Source: Hyphomicrobiales bacterium
Lineage (GTDB): Bacteria > Pseudomonadota > Alphaproteobacteria > Rhizobiales > CAJQND01
Reading direction: 5' to 3'
NCBI GenBank assembly: GCA_028285595.1
Contig: JANQOW010000088.1
Span: 62,001 to 126,000 of the forward strand
DNA: 64,000 bases
A model generated the notes under the pieces. The model had not been told where the DNA came from. It was given only the letters and a program-made list of their open reading frames with translations, and searched no databases. Both the position numbers and the translations under genes were made by a program. This document shows, in pieces, positions 1-9,367 of this stretch (position 1 is the first letter of the stretch; every line of letters starts with the position of its first letter).

Positions 1-30
1 CAGGTATTCAAGAACGTTCATTTGGCTTGT

Positions 31-870
31 CTATTCCTTACCGGACGCAAAGAGCAAAAACCGGTCAAGCAGCCGCTGAGGCAGGATGCGCCGGAGGGTT
101 GCCAACAGGTGTGTCGGAAACGTCACGTAGTAATGAGCCTTGGGCCATGGGCTTTCAAGGGCCCAAATCAGTTTGTCGCACACCGCTTTGGGCTCAAGCT
201 TAACGCGCGAACTTGTGCCGCCGGCTTCCAACATCTTCAGGTGCTTGCCGTACGCCTCCCGGTGCACGGAGTTCTTCAGGTCAATATGCGCCCTAAGTTT
301 CTTGGCGGAATTGGCAGGAAACTGGCTCGTGATCGGTCCCGGTTCGATCGTGATCACATGAATGTCCGTGCCGCGCAGTTCCAGGCGCAAGGTGTCGGAA
401 AGGGCTTCCAGGGCGAACTTTGAGGCCACATAAGCCCCGCGCCATTTCATCGCCACCAGGCCAAGGACGGACGAATTCTGGACGATCCGTCCATGTCCCT
501 GGGCCCGCATGATGGGCAGGACCTGAACGATAAGCTCATGCCAGCCCAGGACGTTCACTTCGAACTGAGCTCTGAGCGCCTCCACGGGCAGATCTTCCAC
601 GGCGCCGGGCTGGCCATAGGCGCCGTTGTTGAAGAGGGCATCGAGCGTTCCGCCGGTGCGGTTTGTCACCTCGTTTACGCAGGCGGTGATGGACGTGTGA
701 TCGGCATAGTCCAGGTGGAGCGCCTCGAAACCCTCACTGTTCAGCCGGTCCACATCCTCCGCCTTCCTGGCTGTGGCGAAGACGCGCCAGCCATGCTCTT
801 TCAACGACCCGGCGCAATAGTGGCCGATGCCCGTGGAGCAGCCCGTTATGAGGATAGACCGCGCGCTCAT
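31..870 (-). CDS. SDR family NAD(P)-dependent oxidoreductase
   Basis: ORF 279 aa; N-terminal TGCSTGIG Rossmann motif, YVASK active-site motif. Confidence 0.9.
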   Translation of the reverse strand: MSARSILITGCSTGIGHYCAGSLKEHGWRVFATARKAEDVDRLNSEGFEALHLDYADHTSITACVNEVTNRTGGTLDALFNNGAYGQPGAVEDLPVEALRAQFEVNVLGWHELIVQVLPIMRAQGHGRIVQNSSVLGLVAMKWRGAYVASKFALEALSDTLRLELRGTDIHVITIEPGPITSQFPANSAKKLRAHIDLKNSVHREAYGKHLKMLEAGGTSSRVKLEPKAVCDKLIWALESPWPKAHYYVTFPTHLLATLRRILPQRLLDRFLLFASGKE

Positions 871-1731
871 CTAGTGGTCCGAGAAATAGGAGAGCATGGG
901 GTCCAGCAGCCGGTGCGGCAGAACGCGGCGCAGGGCAGCCATCACATGGGTGGGGGTGGTCACGTAGTAATGCGCTTTCGGGTTCTGGGCCTCCAAAGCG
1001 CTCACGAGACATTTGAGAACCGCGTCCGGGCCCAGCCTGAACCGGCTTCCTGCGGTTTGGGACGTGCCTTCCATGCGCGCAAGCTGGGTCTTGTAAAGCT
1101 CTGTGTGCGCCGATCCCTCCAGATCGATGTGTTTGCGGAAATGCTCCAGGGAGGTGTCCACGAACTTGGTCTTGATCGGGCCCGGTTCAATCAGCACCAC
1201 GTGAATGCCGGTGCCCTCCAACTCCAGGCGCAAGGTATCGCTGAGGCCTTCAATGGCAAATTTCGAGGCGTTGTAGGCACCGCGCCACTTCAAGGCGACC
1301 AGTCCCAAAACGGACGAGTTCTGGATAATCCGCCCCGCTCCGTTTCGGCGCATGGCCGGAAGCAGGCGGCGGGTCAGGTCGTGCCAGCCGAACACGTTGG
1401 TTTCCAGTTGGCGCCTCAGCACATCCGTAGACAGGTCCTCAACAGCTCCAGGCTGGCCATAGGCTCCGTTGTTGAAAAGCGCGAAGAGCTTGCCCTGGGT
1501 GTGCTGAAGCACATGTTCGGCACAGTGGGCGATGGATTTGGCGTCCGCATAGTCCAGGTAGACGGTTTCCAGACCCTCGTATTTGAGGCGGGCGAGGTCT
1601 TGCGGTTTGCGCGCCGTTGCGAACACGCGCCAGCCGCGCTCCTTCAAACCGTGCGCGCAATGATAACCAATGCCGGAAGAACACCCGGTGATGAGGATAG
1701 ACTTTTCAGACACCGCACCCAAAACTCGCAA
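871..1731 (-). CDS. SDR family oxidoreductase, tandem paralog of the previous gene
   Basis: ORF 286 aa; ITGCSSGIG, YNASK; strong similarity to the 31..870 product along its length. Confidence 0.9.
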   Translation of the reverse strand: MRVLGAVSEKSILITGCSSGIGYHCAHGLKERGWRVFATARKPQDLARLKYEGLETVYLDYADAKSIAHCAEHVLQHTQGKLFALFNNGAYGQPGAVEDLSTDVLRRQLETNVFGWHDLTRRLLPAMRRNGAGRIIQNSSVLGLVALKWRGAYNASKFAIEGLSDTLRLELEGTGIHVVLIEPGPIKTKFVDTSLEHFRKHIDLEGSAHTELYKTQLARMEGTSQTAGSRFRLGPDAVLKCLVSALEAQNPKAHYYVTTPTHVMAALRRVLPHRLLDPMLSYFSDH

Positions 1732-1801
1732 TGGGCCACCCCAAGAGATCTGTGCATAGCACGTCCGGCGGGCGGCCTCATAGCCCTTTGGGCATAAGAT
1801 C

Positions 1802-3502
1802 TCAGTTGGCGCCGTCCAAAAGCCGCCTGGCGATCACCTGGGCCTGGATTTCGCCAGCACCTTCAAAGATGTTCAAGATCCTCGCATCGCACAGCACCCG
1901 GGAGATCTCATATTCCAGCGCAAAGCCGTTGCCGCCATGGATCTGCAGCACATTGTCAGCCGCCGACCAGGCCACCCGGGCGGCGAGCAGCTTGGCCATG
2001 CCGGCTTCAATGTCGCAGCGCTTGCCGCCGTCCTTCTGGCGGGCCGAATAGTAGGTGAGCTGGCGGGCCGCCATGGTTTCCACAGCGATCATGGCCAGCT
2101 TGTTGGAGATGCGCGGGAACGAGACGATGGGCTTGCCGAACTGGTTGCGGTCCTGGGCATAGCCGAGGCCGATGTCCAATGCGTTCTGGCACACCCCGAG
2201 GGCGCGGGCCGCGGTCTGGATGCGGGCGGATTCGAAGGTTTGCATAAGCTGCTTGAAGCCTTGACCTTCTTCGGTGCCCAAGAGGTTTTCCGCCTTCACT
2301 TCGAAATTGTCGAAGGCGATCTCATACTCCTTCATGCCCCGGTAGCCGAGCACTTCGATCTCGCCGCCGCTCATGCCTTCGGCCGGGAACGGGTCTTCAT
2401 CGGTGCCGCGCGGCTTTTCGGCCAGGAACATGGAAAGGCCGCGATACCCTTTCTCGTCCGGATTGGTGCGGGCGAGAAGCGTCATGACGTCGGCGCGGAC
2501 CGGATGGGTGATCCAGGTCTTGTTGCCTGTTACCTTGTAGACATCGCCGTCGCGCACCGCGCGCGTCCGCAGGGAGCCCAGATCCGAGCCCGTATTGGGT
2601 TCGGTGAACACGGCTGTAGGCAGGATTTCGCCGGAGGCGATTTTCGGCAGCCATTTGGCTTTCTGCTCTTCAGTACCGCCACAAATGATGAGTTCGGCGG
2701 CGATTTCCGCCCGGGTGCCGAGCGAACCCACGGCAATGTAGCCGCGGGAGAGTTCCTCGGAGACCACGCACATGCTTTCTTTGCCCAAGCCGAGGCCGCC
2801 ATGCTCTTCGGGAAGGGTGAGGCAGAAAACGCCCAGTTCAGCCACTTTGTCGACCACTTCGAGCGGAATATACTCGTTGTTCAGGTGCCACTGGTGCGCA
2901 TGAGGCGCCACGTCGGCGGCCACAAAGCGGCGCATCTCTTCGCGCATCTGCTCCAGCGTTTCATCCAAGCCCGCATCGCCCATAGTGGCGTGGCCGTCGG
3001 CGTCCAACATGTGCTCGGTGATGGCCTTGCGCACCAGGGAGGTGTTGCCATGGGCTCTGAGAGCCGCCGCGGCGCCTTCGCGCATGGGGGCCATTTCTTC
3101 CCAGGTGAGGCCCAGATCTGACGGGCGCACCATCTCTACCTGGCTCATGGGAATGCCGCCATTGATCTGGTTGAGGTATTCCCCGAAGCAGGCCTGCACC
3201 AGCAGAGCTTCCAGTTCGCCCAGGCGCCCTTCGGTTTCCATGCGCTCCGCATAGAGCGACATTTGCTCCAAAGTTTGCGCATAGGTGGCAAGCCAGGCCA
3301 AGCCATGAGTGGAGTGCTGATCGCGCTCAAGCAGTTCGGGCGCAATCTTGCCATCGGTGCCGGTGACAAAAATTGCCACTCTTTGGCGCGCAAGGGCATA
3401 GATGGTTTGGACCGCGTCCACGGCCTCGCGGGTCAGGCTGGTCAGCCCTTCGAGCACCGGTCCGGCCGGCGCAAAATCTTCAGCAGCGCTCATCTTTGTC
3501 AT
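1802..3502 (-). CDS. acyl-CoA dehydrogenase family protein
   Basis: 566 aa; TEPNTGSDLGSLRTRA, QIHGGNGFALEYEISRVLCDARILNIFEGAGEIQ signatures. Confidence 0.9.
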   Translation of the reverse strand: MTKMSAAEDFAPAGPVLEGLTSLTREAVDAVQTIYALARQRVAIFVTGTDGKIAPELLERDQHSTHGLAWLATYAQTLEQMSLYAERMETEGRLGELEALLVQACFGEYLNQINGGIPMSQVEMVRPSDLGLTWEEMAPMREGAAAALRAHGNTSLVRKAITEHMLDADGHATMGDAGLDETLEQMREEMRRFVAADVAPHAHQWHLNNEYIPLEVVDKVAELGVFCLTLPEEHGGLGLGKESMCVVSEELSRGYIAVGSLGTRAEIAAELIICGGTEEQKAKWLPKIASGEILPTAVFTEPNTGSDLGSLRTRAVRDGDVYKVTGNKTWITHPVRADVMTLLARTNPDEKGYRGLSMFLAEKPRGTDEDPFPAEGMSGGEIEVLGYRGMKEYEIAFDNFEVKAENLLGTEEGQGFKQLMQTFESARIQTAARALGVCQNALDIGLGYAQDRNQFGKPIVSFPRISNKLAMIAVETMAARQLTYYSARQKDGGKRCDIEAGMAKLLAARVAWSAADNVLQIHGGNGFALEYEISRVLCDARILNIFEGAGEIQAQVIARRLLDGAN

Positions 3503-3590
3503 CCCATCAAAACGGTGGACTTAGGTATACCTGAAGTTTGTGCACTGCAATATAGGCCAAATGAACGACATTTTGCCGCCCAGATTCCGA

Positions 3591-4493
3591 TCAACCGCCC
3601 GGGCGGGTGGCGAGCGCAACGGCCAGAGCGCAGACAGCCATGCCGGCAATTTGCACCACAGAGAGCGTTTCGCCGAACATGGCCCAGGCAATCAACGCTG
3701 CGATGGCCGGCACCAGATAGAACACCGCTGACACCTTGGAGACCTGGCCATGGCGGATCATCACCATGTAGAGGCTCACGGCTCCGATGGACAAAACGAA
3801 GGTGAGCCAGAAGAAGGCGATCACCACATCGCGGTGCCAGACAATGATGCCCTCCTCGAACGCCAGGGCGGCCAGGCCTGTGGCAAGTGTGGCGCCCACA
3901 TATTGCCAAACTGCCCCGGTGACCAGGTTGACGCCGGTGACGAACCGCTTTTGATAGACGGTGCCCAACGAGATTGAGGCCACGCCGACAAATCCGGCCG
4001 TGATGGTGATGGCGTTAATGCCACTGCCTTCAAGATTGAGCTTCGGCCACAGGACCAGAATCACGCCGCACAGGCCCAATCCGAGGCCAAACCAGTGGCG
4101 CGGCCGAACATCGTCCCCCAAAAGGCGTCCGGCGATCACGGCCGTCAGCAGGGGCTGCAGGCCGACAATGAGGGCCGAGACGCCGGTGGGCATGCCTCGG
4201 TCGATCACCCAGAACACGGCGCCCAGATAGATCCCGTGGATCACCGCGCCGACGAACACCGCGTTGAGAGCATCCGATAGCGGTGGCCAGGGCGCCTTCA
4301 CGAGCCAGGCCAGAACGGCCATCAACGGCACCACAGCGGCAAAGCGCACGGTGAGAAAGGTGAAGGGCTCCGAGTGGGGCATGGAAAGGCCCGCGCCAAC
4401 AAATCCCGTAGCCCAGAGAAGCACGAAGAAAACCGGTGCGGCTGCGAGCCAGCGTGGAGGTGTGTCTTGAGCGGTTGGGATTGATTTGGACAT
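3591..4493 (-). CDS. DMT/EamA family transporter
   Basis: Hydrophobic multi-TM protein with EamA repeats; start chosen at MSKSIPTAQ inside the longer ORF 3591..4823. Confidence 0.85.
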   Translation of the reverse strand: MSKSIPTAQDTPPRWLAAAPVFFVLLWATGFVGAGLSMPHSEPFTFLTVRFAAVVPLMAVLAWLVKAPWPPLSDALNAVFVGAVIHGIYLGAVFWVIDRGMPTGVSALIVGLQPLLTAVIAGRLLGDDVRPRHWFGLGLGLCGVILVLWPKLNLEGSGINAITITAGFVGVASISLGTVYQKRFVTGVNLVTGAVWQYVGATLATGLAALAFEEGIIVWHRDVVIAFFWLTFVLSIGAVSLYMVMIRHGQVSKVSAVFYLVPAIAALIAWAMFGETLSVVQIAGMAVCALAVALATRPGG

Positions 4494-4628
4494 TGGGCAG
4501 GGCGTTTGGCTGAAGGAGGACCCTCTTAGCGGGCACGGGCGATAAGGGCTAGGCCTTGCTGCAAATGCTTGTGAGAATCTCTGCGCGGTCCTAGTTTTTG
4601 CACTCTTTGCACAAACAGGCTGACCCAC

Positions 4629-5522
4629 ATGCTGCGGGCGATCTGGGACATTCTGGAAGACGCCTATGGGCGGTTTCATGCCGATGATGGCTTCCCCAAC
4701 TCCGGCAACATTGCCTACTGCATCATCTTGGCCGTCTTCCCGTTCTTGATCTTTGTGTTTTCGCTCACCGGTTTCTTCGTGGACGAAGAGATGGCTGCCC
4801 AAGCGATCGACAGCCTGGTGCATACGGTGCCCCAGGCGATTATCGGACCGTTGGAAGACGAGATCACGAACCTTCTCACCAGCACCCGGCGCGATTTGTT
4901 GACCATCAGTGGCGCCATCACCCTGTGGACGGCCTCGCGCGGGATTGAATCCTTGCGTACCGGGTTGAACCGGGCCTACAGGCTGACGGAAACACGGCCC
5001 GCCTGGTTTCGCATTGTTCAGGATCTGCTGTTTGTTTTGTGCGGTGCGTTGGTGGCAATCACTCTTGCGCTGACTTTGGTGTTTGCACCTACCATGTGGG
5101 CGCTCACCTTAAGCTATGTGCCGGCGTTGGGGGTGGTGTCTGTGGAGCTCCATGTGTTGCGCTATCTGCTTGGGGTGAGCTTTCTGCTGATCGCTCTTGT
5201 GGCAGGCCACAAGCTGTTGCCGGCCCGCTCGCTACCGCTGTCGGTGCTGTGGCCGGGGATCGTTCTGACCATGGTGATGTGGTTGGTGGCGGCGATCGGA
5301 TACTCGATTTATTTGGCGAACTTTGCCAACTTCGCGGGCCTCTATGCCGGGCTCGGCGGCTTGTTCGCCGCCCTGATTTTCCTTTACATCTCAGCGGCAA
5401 TCTTCCAGTTCGGGGGCGAGATTAACCGCGCCATGTACGCCAGACGCAATATGGGCAAGGAATTGCCGGGCGATCCGGACGCCATGAAGACAAAAGACCC
5501 AGGCGATGAAACTGCCCCCTGA
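4629..5522 (+). CDS. YihY/BrkB family inner-membrane protein
   Basis: 297 aa; FHADDGFPNSGNIAYCIILAVFPFLIF and C-terminal FGGEINR typical of YihY/BrkB. Confidence 0.85.
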   Translation: MLRAIWDILEDAYGRFHADDGFPNSGNIAYCIILAVFPFLIFVFSLTGFFVDEEMAAQAIDSLVHTVPQAIIGPLEDEITNLLTSTRRDLLTISGAITLWTASRGIESLRTGLNRAYRLTETRPAWFRIVQDLLFVLCGALVAITLALTLVFAPTMWALTLSYVPALGVVSVELHVLRYLLGVSFLLIALVAGHKLLPARSLPLSVLWPGIVLTMVMWLVAAIGYSIYLANFANFAGLYAGLGGLFAALIFLYISAAIFQFGGEINRAMYARRNMGKELPGDPDAMKTKDPGDETAP

Positions 5523-6228
5523 CATAACGTTTCTCCATCTGATTGCGATTACTCTGATCGCGCTTGCCTGGTCCGGATACTCCACCTACCTGGCGATCCT
5601 TGGCAAAGGCTCTTTGAACGCGCAGCTCTCGGTCGTGCGCCGACGCTGGATGGATACCTCCATGAACCGGGAAATGCGTATGCCGGACGCGGTCCTTTTG
5701 GGCCATATGATCAACTCTGTGGCGTTCTTCGGCTCGGCCACCCTGATCGTGCTTGCGGGGCTTCTGGGTGTCGCGGCGAACCTGAAAGATGTGCACCGGG
5801 TGGTGTATGATTTGCCGTTCGCGCGCTCCACATCGCTTGAGCTGTTCTCATTCAACCTGGCCGTTGTCGGGATCATCTTGGCGGTGGCGTTCTTTCTGTT
5901 CACCTACGCATTGCGCAAGTTGATCTACACGGCCGCCATGCTTGGCGGCCTGCCCGAAAACCCGCCCAAAGGGGCCCGCCGAGACGGGCTGGTGGAGACC
6001 ACGGCGATTGTGCTGACCGAAGCGGTTAAGAGTTTCAATTCGGGCATCCGCGGGTATTATTTTGCTGTGGCGGCACTGGTGCTGTTCATCGGCCCCGGAC
6101 AAAGCATTGCCACAACATTGCTGGTGATCATTCTGCTTCTCTGGCGCCAGATGGGCACGCGGACCGCAACCGCGATCGGGCGCTATGTGGAGTTGTTGGA
6201 AAGTGACGATGATGGGAAGCCGAAATGA
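5506..6228 (+). CDS. DUF599 family membrane protein
   Basis: 240 aa; multi-TM with a conserved central RFSFNLAV-like segment (LELFSFNLAVVGIILAVAFFLFTYALRKLIY); overlaps the upstream gene end. Confidence 0.7.
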   Translation: MKLPPDITFLHLIAITLIALAWSGYSTYLAILGKGSLNAQLSVVRRRWMDTSMNREMRMPDAVLLGHMINSVAFFGSATLIVLAGLLGVAANLKDVHRVVYDLPFARSTSLELFSFNLAVVGIILAVAFFLFTYALRKLIYTAAMLGGLPENPPKGARRDGLVETTAIVLTEAVKSFNSGIRGYYFAVAALVLFIGPGQSIATTLLVIILLLWRQMGTRTATAIGRYVELLESDDDGKPK

Positions 6229-6857
6229 GCGCTAGCCGTTTGCCGGCAGGGGCTGAGATCATTGAAGACACGGTTGTGCCGCCTTGCGCGCCGTGGAGCG
6301 CGAAGGTTCGCCAGGGAGAGCATCTGCGCCTCATTGATTTGGAGGGTCAGCAGGCCATCGATTTTCTCTGCTTCAATGCGGCCAACCCGGCTGAGCGCTA
6401 TCATGCTGCCAATACGATCAAGATCCCCTGCCAGCTTTATCTGAACGCCGGGTCGGTTCTGCGCTCGAGCCTGGCGCGACCCATGATGACCATTATGGAA
6501 GACAGCTGCGGCGACCATGACACGATCTTTGGCTGCTGTTCGTTCGAGGTGGATGAGGTGCGCTACGGTGCGACCAATGCGGAGAGTTGCCAGCGCAATT
6601 TCGAGCGCGAGCTGGCCAAACATGACATCGGACCGGAGCACATTGTCTCCAACGTGAACTTCTTCATGAACGTGCCTGTCAAGCCGGATGGGCATACCGC
6701 CATCACCGAAAGCCAATCCAAGGCAGGCGACTTTGTGGATCTGCGCGCAGAGATGGACGTGCTGGCCGTGCTCTCCAACTGTCCGGAGGCCTTGAACGAT
6801 GCCACCGGTGACGGCCCCACACCGGTTAGGGCGATTGTCTACCGGCCGGGCGGTTAG
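6225..6857 (+). CDS. DUF1989 / urea carboxylase-associated family protein
   Basis: 210 aa; LIDLEGQQAIDFLCFNA, HDTIFGCCS, NFFMNVPV typical of DUF1989; ATGA overlap with upstream gene. Confidence 0.8.
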   Translation: MSASRLPAGAEIIEDTVVPPCAPWSAKVRQGEHLRLIDLEGQQAIDFLCFNAANPAERYHAANTIKIPCQLYLNAGSVLRSSLARPMMTIMEDSCGDHDTIFGCCSFEVDEVRYGATNAESCQRNFERELAKHDIGPEHIVSNVNFFMNVPVKPDGHTAITESQSKAGDFVDLRAEMDVLAVLSNCPEALNDATGDGPTPVRAIVYRPGG

Positions 6858-6860
6858 GCC

Positions 6861-7748
6861 TTGAACGAGCGGCTCTTCTCCGACACCACTCAATTGGGCA
6901 TCGCGCTCGCGGCCGTTGGCGCCTTTCTGTTCGTGATGCAGGACAGTTCCATAAAATGGCTGTCATCGTCGCTGGGGATCATCCAGATCCTGTTTCTTCG
7001 CAATCTCATCGCGATGGGTCTGCTCAGCTCAGGCGCGGCGCTGACCGGGCGGCCGATTAAGCTGAAAACCGCCAACGTGAAACTGATGGTGGTCCGAAGT
7101 CTGGTTGGGGTCGTCGGGTGGTACTGCTTCTTTGCCGGCCTGAAATATCTGCCCTTGGTTACGGTGATGGCGCTGTTCTTCAGTTTCCCGATTTTCTTGA
7201 CCGCCCTGTCTGTGCCGCTTCTTGGAGACACCGTAGGGCCTCGGCGGTGGGTGGCGGTTCTGATTGGGTTTCTTGGGGTATTGCTGATCACCCGGCCCGG
7301 GGCCGCGCTGGAATGGCCCATGCTCTATGTGCTCGGCGCCTCGCTGAGCTGGGCCATGGTGGCGATCCTGACGCGGAAGCTTGGCAAGACCGAAAGCACC
7401 AGCACCATGGTGTTCTATGCCTTGGCCGCGTTCGTGGTGATCATGGCGATCCCCATTTATTGGGTTTGGGAGACACCCAACGTCAACGATCTGGCGCTGG
7501 TGAGCCTGGCTGCGCTTGTGGGGGTGGTTGCGCAAATGTGTCTGATCCGCGTCTACTCCATTGCCGAGCCGTCGGTGATCGGGCCGATTGAATATACCGG
7601 CCTGGTGTGGGCGGTTTTGTTTGGCTACGTGATCTGGGGTGATGTTCCAGATGTCTTCACCATGACCGGTGGACTGATCATCGCCGCCAGCGGTCTCTAC
7701 ATCATACACCGGGAAGCAGGCGGGTTCAGGCGCGGCATGCGGCGCTGA
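6861..7748 (+). CDS. DMT/EamA family transporter
   Basis: 295 aa; two EamA repeats. Confidence 0.85.
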   Translation: MNERLFSDTTQLGIALAAVGAFLFVMQDSSIKWLSSSLGIIQILFLRNLIAMGLLSSGAALTGRPIKLKTANVKLMVVRSLVGVVGWYCFFAGLKYLPLVTVMALFFSFPIFLTALSVPLLGDTVGPRRWVAVLIGFLGVLLITRPGAALEWPMLYVLGASLSWAMVAILTRKLGKTESTSTMVFYALAAFVVIMAIPIYWVWETPNVNDLALVSLAALVGVVAQMCLIRVYSIAEPSVIGPIEYTGLVWAVLFGYVIWGDVPDVFTMTGGLIIAASGLYIIHREAGGFRRGMRR

Positions 7749-7832
7749 GGGGTGAGAATTTTTCATGCCGCCTCGCGCTGTGCCGGTGATTAAGTGGCGC
7801 TGGACCCCGATAACCCCTGAGGCTGACGTGAG

Positions 7833-8750
7833 ATGACCAATGCGAGTGTGGCCCAGACGCCGGCTATGAGCTACCGCAGCGGCGTTCTCCTGGTGCTGGC
7901 CGCCGGCATGCTGTGGTCCACGGTGGGGCTGGGCATCCGGCTGATTGAAAATGCCGAGGTCTGGCAAATCCTGCTTTATCGCTCCGCGAGCCTTTCGCCC
8001 TTCTTGTTCATCATCATCTGGCTGCGCTCGGGTGGCCGGCCCTTCGAGCGTATCCGGCAGTCCGGGTTTCCGGCGGTGATTGCCGGCCTTTCCCTGGTGG
8101 CTGCCTATGCGGGCGGGATTATAGCGCTGCAGTCCACCTCGGTGGCCAACGCCATGCTGTTGTTTGCGTCTGCTCCGTTTTTTACCGCCCTTCTGGGGTG
8201 GGTGGTGCTGCGCGAGCCGGTGCGCCGCGCCACCTTTGCCGCGATGGCGGTAGCAATTGCCGGGATCGGTATCATGGTGTCCGATGATACGTCCGCCGGG
8301 GCGATGACCGGGAACCTGGCGGCGCTCGGATCTGCTTTCGGATTTGCCGTGTTCACGGTGGCGCTGCGGTGGGGGAAGACCTCCGACATGATGCCGTCCG
8401 TGTTTCTGTCGGGCCTGTTCGCGATTGTGATCACCGGCGCGGTGTGCCTCTTCAAGGGCCTGCCCTTGGTACTGAGCGTCAACGATGCGTCGATTGCCCT
8501 GACCATGGGTGTCTTTCAGGTCGGCGCAGGCCTTGTGCTCTATACGCTGGGCTCCAGGTCTGTGCCCGCGGCAGAGCTGACCGTGCTCTCCATGGCCGAA
8601 GTGTTGCTCGGGCCTTTATGGGTGTGGCTGTTTTTAGGGGAAACGGCGGGTGTTTATACCCTGTTGGGCGGCGTGGTGTTGTTGGGGGCCATTGTGGGGA
8701 ATGCGCTTTCAGGGTTAAGGCGCAGGCCACCGGCGATTACGGCACCCTGA
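7833..8750 (+). CDS. DMT/EamA family transporter
   Basis: 305 aa; EamA repeats, hydrophobic helices. Confidence 0.85.
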   Translation: MTNASVAQTPAMSYRSGVLLVLAAGMLWSTVGLGIRLIENAEVWQILLYRSASLSPFLFIIIWLRSGGRPFERIRQSGFPAVIAGLSLVAAYAGGIIALQSTSVANAMLLFASAPFFTALLGWVVLREPVRRATFAAMAVAIAGIGIMVSDDTSAGAMTGNLAALGSAFGFAVFTVALRWGKTSDMMPSVFLSGLFAIVITGAVCLFKGLPLVLSVNDASIALTMGVFQVGAGLVLYTLGSRSVPAAELTVLSMAEVLLGPLWVWLFLGETAGVYTLLGGVVLLGAIVGNALSGLRRRPPAITAP

Positions 8751-8803
8751 CCGCTTGCAGCAAGCGGTTGAGAGGAGGCGCGCCCCGCGCGCCACCTCTT
8801 TTG
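8751..8803 (+). terminator. two adjacent hairpins, rho-independent-like terminator
   Basis: CCGCTTG-CAG-CAAGCGG followed by AGAGGAGGCGCGC..GCGCGCCACCTCT then TTTTG. Confidence 0.6.
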
Positions 8804-8816
8804 TTGATTGGTCAGA

Positions 8817-9113
8817 TCAAGACGCGCGCGCGTCATCTCTTTTGGTGTTTTCCAGCTGCTTCAAGCGCTTAGCCAGTTTTTCACACTCTTCCAGCGCGTC
8901 CATCCAATCATCGCCGTCATTGCCCAGATTGATCTGCTTAGCGCAGAGATCTTCATAGTAGGCGGGTAGGGATTGGGTGTTCGCCCCGCTGGACTGAGCC
9001 TGCTTTCCCTCTGCGTGTGCAGGCAAAGATGCTGCCACGGCAGCCGTGAAAAGGGCTGCAACGGCGGTGGAAGCGTGTTTCGACGTAAATCTAACAGTAA
9101 CGTTCTTCTTCAT
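8817..9113 (-). CDS. small secreted hypothetical protein
   Basis: MKKNVTVRFTSKHASTAVAALFTAAVAASLPAHA signal peptide; two Cys; ORF start trimmed to MKKN. Confidence 0.55.
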   Translation of the reverse strand: MKKNVTVRFTSKHASTAVAALFTAAVAASLPAHAEGKQAQSSGANTQSLPAYYEDLCAKQINLGNDGDDWMDALEECEKLAKRLKQLENTKRDDARAS

Positions 9114-9367
9114 TTGCCGTACTCTCATGTGCCAAAGATGGATCAGTTGCAGTGCTGCAACGCGAAGGCCCGGAGCGCAGCAAGTCTTATGCCAGTCCAA
9201 AGGTGGCGCGAGGGCGAAATGGCCCCGAAATTGCTTGTCTTCACGCCAAATTCGAACCCGTCGTCCTAAACTGCACCAGATTAGGTCAGCCCATCTTGGC
9301 GTCTTAGGCGAAACGTGAGGGAAGAGGCCCATTCTTATCGGCACTTTGCCGGCCTAGTCTGGGCCGC

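Noticed and set aside
493-1797. 434-aa plus-strand ORF
   Set aside because: Antisense to two clear SDR genes; composition typical of a GC-rich shadow ORF
1937-3121. 394-aa plus-strand ORF
   Set aside because: Shadow ORF opposite the acyl-CoA dehydrogenase
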